A stretch of 64,000 nucleotides of DNA, taken from NCBI GenBank assembly GCA_013398175.1, contig VZRZ01006498.1, positions 571,081 to 635,080 on the forward strand, read 5' to 3'. The stretch is from Climacteris rufus (lineage: Eukaryota; Chordata; Aves; Passeriformes; Climacteridae). The notes below the pieces were generated by a model. That model worked only from the letters and a program-made list of their open reading frames with translations, ran no database searches and was not told the DNA's origin. Both the position numbers and the translations under genes were made by a program. This document shows, piece by piece, positions 38,456 to 48,683 of the stretch (position 1 is the stretch's first letter; every line of letters starts with the position of its first letter).

Positions 38456-38486
38456 GGGGAGGTGGGGGACTGGGGGAGTGGTGGGG
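38456..38486 (+). other. G-quadruplex motif next to a C-rich pyrimidine tract
   Basis: Four G runs of 4, 5, 5 and 4 are separated by loops of 4, 3 and 6 bases, a canonical quadruplex pattern. About 50 bp upstream (38391-38412) lies a repeated TTTCTCCCC pyrimidine tract. No gene start is recognised beside it. Confidence 0.8.
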
Positions 38487-41031
38487 AGAACAGAATTTGT
38501 ATTCTTAATGTTTCTTGAGTTAGAGCTTATTTTAATCAAAACTTTCACAAAATATCTGAGGGATATATTCAGCATGGAGTATTAGAGCCACAATGGTTTA
38601 TATTTGACAGTGCTATCAGCAACTGAAAACAGAGACTTATGATTGAAAGCTTCTGGCAATCTCACTCATTGGCATCAGAACTCTGCCACCTATTACAACA
38701 CGATGTTTATTTAAGAGTTTCTGTTAAACTAAATGACTTATCTTTAATCAAGGCAGATATATTTATTTTAAATAGCCTTCCAAAGGCTTCTTTTAATTCT
38801 AGCACATAAATTCTAGTATAATGAGGTAATGCTGCTACATTTTCATGAGTATAATAAACCTCATAAGGGCTGGCCCAAGTTGAATATATCATGGAAAAGA
38901 AAAAGGGAAGGAGAAGTTGGTATAATCAGAAATCAAGTCACATTTAATATGTTAAGTTTTAGAAAGTAATGAAGAAGTCCACAGTGTATGGAGTGTGATA
39001 ATGACAAGAAAAAGAAGAGTACCTTTATTTGTACAAACGTTAAAATATAGGCTTTAACTTAAAAAGGCTGATTCTGATGTTATTTATCATAGTAAAATCT
39101 TTTTACACTCTCCATGCAGAAGGAATAGTGATATCAATGAAATCAGTAGAGAAAAACAGAAGTAAAACTAGAATCACACCCCCAGGAATATAAATGGACA
39201 GGACAGAAAAAGAAAGATAATCTTTGGGACAAAGCTCTGTTCCTTATATAGGAATGATCCCACCATGAAAAGTTAACAATGTTAACTATGTTAAAATTAG
39301 AAGGATAAAATACCAAATGTAATAAGTAAGGCTTCAACTGTGGTTGAAAAATGGCACATGTTTATGTACAGCAATGCTTTCATATCTTATACATGATTCT
39401 ACTGAATAAAAAAAGCAACATTTGGCTGGGACAGCATTACGGTGGACCTGTATTGAGAACATTATCTACATTTTATTGAACTTTTTTTTCTGATTTCAAA
39501 TGCAGAGTTTCAAATCCTCCACTGTTGTCACAAACTTAATGGTTCACAGAGAAATAAGGAGTATGAGGGAAGACTAAAAGCAAAAAGCTTAATTATACAA
39601 CCTTGCAATAAACTTCCTAATATTTGTGGGGGGGGGTTATTAGGTGCATAACATGGCACAATATAAAATGCTTTTTCTTTACACTCTTAGCAATGTTGTT
39701 TGCATAAATGTGAAGGTTTTACAGGTTGAATCCTACTGAAAATAGGCTAATAGGTCCACTATTTAGCTTCTTTTTCCTAGAATGATTTTCACCACAAATT
39801 TATGAGCTTTTCAATACATAAAGATTCTCATCTTTATTGTTCTTTAAATAAAGATTACAAATCACATTAAATGTTGGAAAGTGAAAAGGAGGACAAATGA
39901 GAGCAATCATTTTCCAAAATGTGTTTTCAGTAAATTTTCTTCCACTGACCAAAAAGTCATGATACTTGGAATTGAATTATGCAGTAACTTGAGGGTGAAA
40001 AAAAACAAAGACTGCAGGGCAGTGTGCGTTTAAAAATTGTTTCCTCACAGCGCAATATATCTTCTACTTTACTTCCTCCTTCCCATCAAGAGGACCAATA
40101 CAAGCCGTATGAAAGACCACATCAGTCATTTGCTCCCATCTGCATCCAAGCAGAAAGCTTTAGGCTATGAGCAACATCAACCCAGCACCAGCCACTAGTC
40201 CCAAATTAAGCAAAGCTTCTGCCCCTCTGCCTGCCATGGACTCTGCTCACTTTTCCAGGAGAAATTCCAGTGTTTTCTTTGTAAGTCTGCATATAGACTA
40301 AAGAAGGGGCATTGCTCCAGTTGATACGTAGGGGAGACTGCTTTAGAAAGTCTGCTCCATCACATGAAAAACCCTTGACTACTGCACTATAGGAAAGATT
40401 AGATTTATTTGAAGCGCAAAATGGTTCTACACGAGCTTTTCAGGAAGACACAGCAGAGAATCTCTCCTTAGCTGAGACTAATAATTAGAGGTAATATGTC
40501 TAATATATTAGAGGAAAAAGTTCTTTAAGTACATTACAAAGAATAAAGTTATTCTCCATTTTTAAGCAAGGCATTACCAGTAAAATGAAAGAAACTTGCC
40601 ACAGCCTTTTAATACTCATTTTAAATCTTTCTTGCAATTATCCTGCTTGATAATTCCATTGCTTATAAGTGATTTTCTAAAAAAAATCCCAGCCTTTTCT
40701 CTTTCAAAAGGAATTATTTATCATGCTGGCGATGTATTGAATATAGATCTAGGCTGATAACTAACATAGCAGTGCTGCAGCAAGCTTTCTGTCAAGCATA
40801 CCTAACATCAGCAATTATTTCTACAGATGGGCTAATTCAGTGTTGGTGAGGTGTTATTTCCTTATATTTTATACCCATCCTATTCCTGTATTGTTCCAAA
40901 AGTAGTTCCGTGCCAAAGACATTAAGCTAATTAAAATAATAAAGCGCCATTCAGCTGAAACAAAGACAGTACTGAAAATTCTCAAGAGCAAAGGCAAATG
41001 AGCTCACTTATAGATATTCTGCTTTACCTAC

Positions 41032-41175
41032 CATTTTCCTTGTGCATATTTAGTTGGAATGTCATAGTCTCCCTTGTAGTCCACTGAAATTTGTGATTTA
41101 TAGTGTATTTCACTGTCTCCATTCACATTGCCAAATACAGTCTTTTTAACATCCTGGATTTTTTCTCTACCATGC
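41032..41175 (-). CDS. Candidate internal coding exon, protein not recognised
   Basis: Seen on the minus strand: a pyrimidine-rich tract and TTTGATAG acceptor just before 41175, then 144 bases open in one frame, then a donor ATG|GTAGGT at 41032/41031. The length is a multiple of three and both boundaries would be phase 2, so it would be a symmetric exon. It encodes 47 full codons, starting HGREKIQDVKKTVFG and containing NGDSEIHYK and VDYKGDYDIPTKYAQGK. It is hydrophilic with charged and aromatic residues and no homopolymer bias, unlike the chance frames nearby. No known family is recognised. No neighbouring exon was found, which is normal if introns exceed the window. It could be an exon of a large gene whose introns fill the window, a relic exon, or chance; I lean slightly towards a real exon. 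Confidence 0.42.
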
Positions 41176-42523
41176 CTATCAAATAAATTTAGGAAAAAAA
41201 AAGACTTTCTCACAATATATGATCAACCACTTTAAAATCTAGCATCTTTTAACTGACATCTTAATAGATGACACCTTAAGAATTGAAACTTACTTAATTT
41301 GATAGGACTGTTAGATACTAAATGACATGCATCTGTATCACAGGTACACCAGACAGCTTACTCTTCTGAGACACTCATCCAACAGACAAGAGCTAACTGC
41401 AGATTAGGCCAAAATCTATCCACCAAGTGCTGTCTCCCAAACAGCAGATGTTGGGAGACACTTGTAACCCATGGACATTCTGTAAATAAATTGGAAACTT
41501 CAGTATTTTTAGTGCATGTTGGTGTTTAAATAAGATATTAGTTGAAAATACTTAAAGAAAAATAAAAGCCAAATAACCTTGTAGTCAAATTTAACCAGGG
41601 AAATTTTCTGGTTGAAGAAAACTAGACAAAGTCCTATTCAAATACATATACTTGTTGCAAAAAGATGGCTTCAGACTTGAAACAGTTTCCATTTGTGTAG
41701 ATTAGCACCATAAATGACAATAAAATATCCAGTACCAGAGAGTGATGCAATCTAGTCTAGGCAAATGAGATTTACAAAAAAGGACGGGAACAAAATCTAA
41801 ATAAATTCCTTTTCATTCATTTGTACAGCCATTTTTCCCAACACCCAGAAGCATATCCCTTTTTTTTTCAGTAGTATCCCTGAAAAAGCTAGGATACATG
41901 GAAATATCACACCCCACTTTATATTCTCACCCACAAAGTGTTAAAGATATGACACTAAGCTGCACTAATATAGAGGTAAAAAATCCATTTTAATGGATAG
42001 GCTTTAGGCTAACTTAACAGCAAAGTCAATGAGGCAAAATCTCTCAAAATAATCACCTCAGCTAACAGTCTTTTCATTATATAAGCCCTGTGACCTTACT
42101 AGATAGTGAGACTGGATGCTCAGAGAACATGAATGTGGTTTATTGACAAAGCAGCAATGAAACCTGATAATCAGAGTATAAGAATGAAGGATGGCAAGTA
42201 GGTTAAGTCTTACAGATATATCAAGAGGACAGAATTTCTATTTTCTGAAGAACCAAAACAAAACAAAAGAAAATAATAAATTAATTGTTTAAAAAAAAAA
42301 AGGTCTATTTAAAGAAGAGAGGAGGACAAAAGATAAACCACAACATTTGGGGGATTTATTGTAGTAACATTTATATGATTATATAAACTATTATAATTTC
42401 TGCCACTTCAAATCTCTCTTGAAGACCTACCCTGTTCTGTGCTAAATTCTGTATGCTATATTTTCCATATTCCTGCATAGAGTAGAGATGCCAGACCCTT
42501 CTCTTGATTTGTCCTTTTTAAGG
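41176..42523. other. Unique sequence between the candidate exon and the CR1 fragment
   Basis: Intron-like AT-rich DNA. Contains a perfect 10-bp hairpin at 41431-41460 (TGTCTCCCAA and TTGGGAGACA around a 10-base loop). No open frame of note. Confidence 0.5.
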
Positions 42524-43205
42524 AAGGGCCATGGCTGCTCATGGCTTGGAATGGGTGCACTGTTTCCTGGATAAAAAAACTGGCTGAATGGACAGTCCCA
42601 GGGAATGGTGGTGAAGAGAATTACACCCAGCTGGCAGCCAGTCACAAGTGGTTTTCACAAGGCTCAGTCTTGGGAACAAGACTATTTAATATCTTTATTG
42701 ATCACCTGGCTGAGGGGATTCAGATCATCCTCAGTCAGCTTGCAGATGACACCCCGTTGAGTGAGAGTGTTGCACAGTTGGAGGGTTGTAAAGCTCAGCA
42801 GAGGGATTGGATAGGTTGGATCAACAAGCCTAGGCCAATCAGTCATAAGAGGTTCATCAAGCCGAGGTATTGGGTCCTGCACTTGGGACACAACAACTCC
42901 ATGCAGCACTACAGGTTTGGGGAAGACAGTCCAGAAAGCTGCATGGAGGATAAGAGCCTGAGGCTGCTGGGTGACAGCTGGCTGAACATGAATCGGCATG
43001 TGCCCACGTGGCCAAGAAGGCCAAGGGCATCCTGGCCTGTATCAGCAATAGTGTGGCCAACAGGGCAGTGACCATCCCCCTGTACTTGGCACTGGTGAGG
43101 CCACACCTTGAGTGCTGTGTCCAGTTCTGGAACTCCCACTATGAAAAAGACATTGAGGTGCTGGGGTGTGTCCAGAGAAGAGTAACAGAACTGGCAAGTG
43201 TCCCT
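42524..43205 (+). pseudogene. CR1 LINE reverse-transcriptase fragment (decayed)
   Basis: Seen: the frame at 42541-43071 encodes the C-terminal half of a CR1 reverse transcriptase. It has GSVLGTRLFNIFIDHL, then LADD at 42739-42750 in place of the usual FADD catalytic motif, then WVLHLGHNNSMQHYRFGED and LRLLGDSWLNM. From about 43000 the homology shifts frame and continues at 43008-43217 with AKKAKGILACISNSVANRA, IPLYLALVRPHLECCVQFW and KDIEVLGCVQRR. So there is at least one frameshift. Known: this part of CR1 pol copies the LINE RNA at the target site. The copy has lost its 5' end (no endonuclease domain) and its 3' end, stopping near 43205 before the CR1 tail. It cannot be active. Confidence 0.95.
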
Positions 43206-43255
43206 TTATCAGCTTAGCTGAAATAGTTGATATGTAAACTTCGTCTTCTTACTGC

Positions 43256-43812
43256 TGTCATGATTTAACCCCAGCCAGCAAGCAAGTACCATAGAGTTGC
43301 TCACTCACTTCCCTCCTGGTGGTATCAGGGAAAAAAGAAGTAAAATTCATGGGTTGAGACAAGAATAGCTTAATAATTGGAACAAAGTAAAATAAGCTTA
43401 ATAATAATAGTAATAATAGTAACAAAAATGAGAGGGAGAGAGATAAAACCCAAGAAAAACAAGGCAATACAATTGCTCACCACTTGCTGACCAATGCCCA
43501 GTCAGTCTTCAAGCAGAGAACAGTCCCCTTCCAGCCAATTCATGGTTTATATACTGAACATGATGCTCTATGATGTGGAATATCCCTTTGGCCATTTTGA
43601 GCCAGCTGTCTTGGCTGTGCCCCCTTCCAGCTTTGGGTAGATCTCCTCATTGACACAGAGCATGTAACACAGCCAAGTTCTTGACTTAGTGTAAGTACTG
43701 CTCAGCAACAACTGAAACATCAGTGTATTATCAACACCCACCCTAAATCCAAAATACAGCCCTGTACCAGCTACTAAGAAGAAAACCAGCTGTATCCCAG
43801 CCTATACCAGGA
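43256..43812 (-). mobile_element. Old avian endogenous retrovirus solo LTR
   Basis: Seen: the plus strand opens TGTCATGATTTAACCCCAGC and closes with TATCCCAGCCTATACCAGGA, which is the reverse complement of an LTR found very widely in birds. Internal landmarks agree: a TATATAAAC box on the minus strand (43545-43553), the stretch GGAATATCCCTTTGGCC, and ACTGCTCAGCAACAACTGAA. The length of 557 bp is normal. Termini have decayed (GGA instead of GCA) and no clear target duplication remains, so it is older than the LTRs at both ends of the window. No internal genes. Confidence 0.85.
43545..43553 (-). promoter_or_regulatory. TATA box of the 43256-43812 LTR
   Basis: TATATAAAC on the minus strand, in the middle of the LTR as expected for the U3/R border. 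An ancestral promoter; activity unknown. Confidence 0.6.
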
Positions 43813-44999
43813 TATCTTCCATAGATCAGCTGGCATGGTTTTTGTTTGCTTGCGTTTTTCCTGTAGTGAATTCCAAAACTAGAGCAAATAAGCCCAACAG
43901 CAAACAAAAATGTAATTGCCAGTATTATTGTTAGTATTTGACGTGCAGATTTTTATATCAGTAGCTTTTTAACTCTCTGCAAGTGGATCTACAGGAGAAG
44001 ACATAGGTGCTAGAAAAAATTCCACCAGCACTTTTCCATGCCTGAAAAGGAGTGGACTAGTGCTTGGTTAATAATGCCAGCTCCCAGGGAAGCTGTGGAT
44101 ATGGATTTCATATGAAGTACTAATTTTTTTCAGAGCCAATGAGAAAGCTGGATTTTAACCGGACTAAATTAGGTCTTTCATGGGAGAGCAACAAACCAGA
44201 GCAAATTGTTCAACAGTACCCCTCTTAAAATGTCAAAAGTACTTTGTCAAGCAGAATCATTATTTATATCATACAGACTTCCTGCATCTGCTTTTACTCT
44301 TATCATGGCCAAACGCAGAAGTATTCACAGAGAGCATCATCAACAAAGAAATAAAGATAAATGGTGTAGTTTACAAAACAGAACAACATTCCATCAGAAA
44401 CTTATATTTTGCAGAGCTCTAGGTTTATATTTGCCTCAGATTTCTTGCTATCTGTTAAATTTAAACATCTAGAGAGCTACTGAATCTTCTGTTTGGAGGC
44501 AGAAATTTTCTGTTTTACCCAAGACAGTGCAATAGTCAGGAAAAATCATTATTAAATAAAATGGAGCTGTGTATTTTTCCAGATGTTCTCACTATTTCTA
44601 AATCTGTTTTTATTTTGCATCAGGACCCTCTCACATTTCAAAGAAGATTGAATGTTGGAGGAGAGGGGAGGACATGCTTTTCTTTCCCCATTTTTCAATT
44701 TAGGTCAGATTTTGTGCTTGTGTAAAACAACATAATTACACTGATTTCAACAGAACTTCAATAATTACCCTGTTTGAAAACATAAACCTTTTTGAAAACA
44801 AAAAAATTTCCATAGTTAGCCCTAATATCTAGGAAGTCTGGATGCTTTAATTTAATGTTTACTGTACAATTTGTTCATGTGGATATAACACCTTGATTTT
44901 CAATTACTTCATCTGTCCATCATGCTCTCATATCCCTTGATCTTCCATGATGCTGAGAAATGGTGTATGTTGTAGTAAATGTGTGATAAAATGCTCCAA

Positions 45000-45600
45000 A
45001 ATCCTTGAGCACAATCAGCTCCTTGGTTGTCTAATTAACATTCTGTTTCCACTGAGGCTGGGCAGTGCAATGGGGGTGGCAGGAGGAGGCATTAGTGGAG
45101 GTCTCATTAGTCCCCATTTCCTCATTCGTCCCCAGATGAAATGCTGGCAATCAGTCCTGTGTACAACTGTGCTGTACTCAGGCCTTCCTTATGGTGTTCC
45201 TGTCAGGCATAATTAATCAGCCCTTTTATTGATTGCATTTTATGTATTGGCTTTTAGACCAGGAAAAATGCACTGAAAAAACATCTCTCCTGAATGTTGC
45301 CCTGCACCAGGGCTTCATTGCCTGATGCAACAAAAAGACCATTCCCATTGCATTACAAAGGTAAGATATTCTCGATATTAAGCATATCATGCTTCCAGGG
45401 CTGGTCAGGCTGTTATTCCATCCCCACCATGTGACTGCAGGACTGTACATGCCCGACTCAGAGAGAGCTCTTTGTCCTGTGTCATAAACTCTACAGATTG
45501 AAATAGTAACAGGACTGATATCAAAACTTACCACTAATTGTCTTCTGAAGAAAGGCAACCACTTATAAGAAGTTGCTTCATTACAATTCAAGCCTTATTT
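45000..45600. other. Candidate conserved non-coding element
   Basis: A 600-bp repeat-free stretch with balanced composition and scattered homeodomain-type sites (TCTAATTAAC at 45030, GCATAATTAATC at 45207). The only long frame (45226-45591 minus) starts and ends without splice support. Conservation is inferred from appearance, not shown. Confidence 0.25.
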
Positions 45601-45943
45601 TAAAAACAACTGTTGGACAGTAAAATATAAAAAAATAATTCTGAGTTTTCATCTGGACTTAAAGCTATGTACTTCTATATGCTGAAATCCATGTTTACAT
45701 AGCTTGTCCTGTAATTTTTGCATGTTTCAAAAAGCACTCCATACTGCTCTGCCTGTAGTCATCTTAATCTGATATCTAGTTTTTACAAGTAATCTTACTG
45801 TTGATATATTCACCTATATTTTCCACAGGCAGAAAATTCAAGCCGTAATTCTGACTATACTAAAACATTTCTTAACTGTCTTTAACTTCTATAATTACTC
45901 CACAGCATGCCCTTTCACTGAGAATTGTAGTGGGGGGGGGGGG

Positions 45944-45952
45944 NNNNNNNNN
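45944..45952. other. Short assembly gap flanked by G runs
   Basis: Nine N follow a run of 12 G (45932-45943), and a second G run of similar length begins about 30 bases after the gap (45980-45991). Sequencing through poly(G) commonly fails, so the gap is probably technical. The real length of the G tract is unknown. Confidence 0.97.
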
Positions 45953-48404
45953 CTATGCCCTTGCAGTCGAGATTGTGTGTGGGGGGGGGGGGAGTGTTGT
46001 GGTTGTTTGTTGTTGGTTCTTTTGGAGGGTGATGGGGACAGTGCAGTGGAAAAGCAAAATTTAGAAGGGAAATTATCTATCATGCTGGATCTGTTGTCTG
46101 TAGCACAAGAGAAGGCAAAAGGAATGAGAGGACAAGGAGCAGACCTTTTACTTGCAGCTGAGTTCTTAAGGCATAATGGTCTAATTGGATGGAAATGAGA
46201 GAAGATGGAGGGAATATCATGACAGAACAGTCAAAGGATGGCACAAAGAAGTATAAAAAGGAGAGTCACACATCTCAGCCTGGTAGTAAAGACCATATCT
46301 AGACACTTAAGATATTCTGCTATTTTTCTTTCTGGTCTGTCATAGAGTGCTTGTTCAAACTCTTTGCTGGAGTATTATTTCAGAAAGAGAAAAAGCATTT
46401 AAGAATCACATAACATCTCTGCCTTTAGTTAATCATAGGCATGCCTTGACTGCAGTCTTAACTGAAAAATGCAGTCTCATAAATCCTTGCTCACAAATGT
46501 GATGTTACACAATTGGTTGAAAATTTTACACATTTAAAGCATCAGCCAAATCAAAACTTTTGAAATACCCTAGTGATGAAGCTGATGATCAACCTTAACT
46601 TTGTTCATAGTGCCTCATGCCACATGCTCTTGTGGCACATAAATCCTCAATTCATACCAAAATCAGTATCCTCTGCCTGCCTGGTACCCATCTCAGGGAT
46701 GAAGGGCAAGGCATTGTACCTTGGTGTGGACCTGAACAACACATTCCTCATTTCCAAGGCTTCTGCTTTTATAAACTGCATATTCAGAAAGACACAATGG
46801 AATGCTATTGTATTCTGTAGGAGGACACAGATTACCTTTTCCATTTGTGTGGTGGGTTTGAATAATGGTTTTGGCTTCTCAAGCCAGATTCCCAATGCTG
46901 TTGCTCATGTTCATAGAGTACAGAGGGAGAAGACATAGTGTCCCCAATGCTTCAAGGAGTCAATGCCTCCAATGCGACATGAAAGGCCATGGATCACATG
47001 GTGAGTGATACTCCTGGGTTCTTCCCAGTGATCCCATGCTTAACCCTGGGAGAAAGGTCACATGAGTGACAATTTCTGCTAGCTCTATTACAGAGATGGT
47101 CCAAGACAGACAAAAAAGAACAAGGCAGGCAGGCTCACAGGCAAAATGGAACATGCACCCTACCCCCACTGCATGTGAAGAACCTACCTAAAAGCATATA
47201 CAGACAAAAATTATGTCCCCAGCTATCATAATTTGTCATTGAACAGATCTCAAAGAAAAAGTTTATTTTCCCTTTAAATTCCTAAATTAAAAATTAAGCC
47301 GTGACTTGTACCTTGTTCTAAAGAACTAAATAGAATGCAATTTTATAGATTTCTACATTATAGAATGTTATATAAGGATTTGCAGGTAGCAATCAGATTT
47401 TTCATTTGATTAGTCATTCAATATTATAACTCAAGAATAACAAGCAACTACAGAGTGCATCACAGGTAAGGATATAGACCTCTAAGGCAATAGCTTTTGT
47501 TTTTAACAGACTATCCTTTTGTTCAGATGTACTAATTTCTACAGATAAAAATATGAGAAAAAATATTAAATAATTTTTTATTGTCTAGAATTCGTAATAC
47601 ACAGGTTCACTAAAGTCTAACTATACATTACAATTAAACTGTCAAAGTATTTCTGTTAAACAATTAAAGAAAGTAACAAACCCAGCATTAATAAATTTGG
47701 TGTATCGTGTGGACAATTTCATAAGGTGGCTTTGAACCATGCTTCCAATTTCTCATACTCAATGAACTGAGTTTCAGTCATCAAATGAATTAACATTAAT
47801 AGTCAGTGCAGATGGTAAACTACTTACACATATATGTTATTATGACTCCACAGTTGTTGTGAGTCATTACAAAAATCTTGCAGCACTTCTGACCTGCTCC
47901 ATGTATTAGCATTAAGGATTCAATACAAATCTGATTGAAGTCAGATTTATCAGTAGATCCACTGTTTTTTCAGTTCAACATATCACCATATTATGTTAAC
48001 TGAAAATATATTTGAGCAGTCTGAGTCAAAAAACTATAACTACAATTGCAAAGAGTAAAACAGAAACTATGGAAACATGATCACAAAGCCAACGCTTTGA
48101 GAGCAGTTTTTGATTTCCAAAGTAAGTATTACCATTTTTCTATAATATATTTTGCAGAACCTTGGTACTTTTCATGAACTGGGAGGTCTAAGAGGAAGCA
48201 GTGACACTAGAAAAACAAACACACAAAAAACCAACAAAAACCAAAAATAAGTCCCATTTGCATATCAAGAGATTACAAACTGTATTTTGTCTATTAAAAA
48301 AATTAAGATGTTCATTTCATCTACAAGTATTCAACAGGTCCTGATGGATGTTTCCACTGCACATGCTGCTTGTCTGGAGTGAATTATGCCAACCACCATA
48401 GGAA

Positions 48405-48683
48405 GGCAACTAGTGACAGGATGAGAGGACATGGTCTGTGCCAGGGGAGCTTAGGGGAGGCTTAGGTTGGATATTAGGAGGAATTGTTTCACAGAAAGGG
48501 TGATTAGACACAGGAATGGACTGCCCAGGGAGATGGTGGAGCCACCATCCCTGGAGGTGTTTAAGGAAAAACTGGACATGGCACTCAATATCATGATCTA
48601 GTTGACGTTGTGGTGTTTGGTGATGGGCTGGACTCGATGATCTCAGAGGTCTTTTCCAACCTCATTGATTCTGTGATTCTGTG
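48405..48683 (+). mobile_element. CR1 LINE 3'-end fragment
   Basis: Seen: GTGACAGGATGAGAGGACAT, TGTGCCAGGGGAGCTTAGG, GGTTGGATATTAGGAGGAAT, CTGCCCAGGGAGATGGTGGA, CATCCCTGGAGGTGTTTAAG, and GGCTGGACTCGATGATCTCA. It finishes with TCTTTTCCAACCTCATTGA and two octamer units ATTCTGTG. This is the standard CR1 3' terminal region in sense orientation. It keeps only the last part of the reverse-transcriptase frame and the 3' UTR. It is one of the better preserved CR1 ends in this window. Confidence 0.97.

Larger units (their letters stand above)
34093..41031. other. AT-rich unique DNA, no gene recognised
   Basis: Overlapping short frames at 36707-37138 on both strands show no domain and look like chance. 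Items of note are an imperfect hairpin (34791-34820), an 18-bp palindrome (36241-36258), a GGT-rich trinucleotide tract (37641-37662), a 17-bp minisatellite (38277-38327), a G-quadruplex motif (38456-38486) and a G run at about 39629-39637. Confidence 0.5.
43813..48404. other. Unique DNA with a possible conserved block and an assembly gap
   Basis: Open frames at 45226-45591 (minus, 121 codons), 46573-46938 (plus, 121 codons) and 46647-46895 (minus) show no known domain and no clear splice context. Composition is more balanced in 45000-45600 and 46570-47170 than elsewhere. The first has features of regulatory DNA; the second I cannot interpret and it may be a decayed repeat or retrocopy. Confidence 0.4.

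Noticed and set aside
45226..45591. 121-codon minus-strand frame
   Set aside because: No family features and no acceptor/donor pair at its limits; better read as part of a possible regulatory block.
46573..46938. 121-codon plus frame overlapping an 82-codon minus frame
   Set aside because: Both strands are open in a region of low stop density; neither shows a domain. Could be a decayed retrocopy but nothing proves it.
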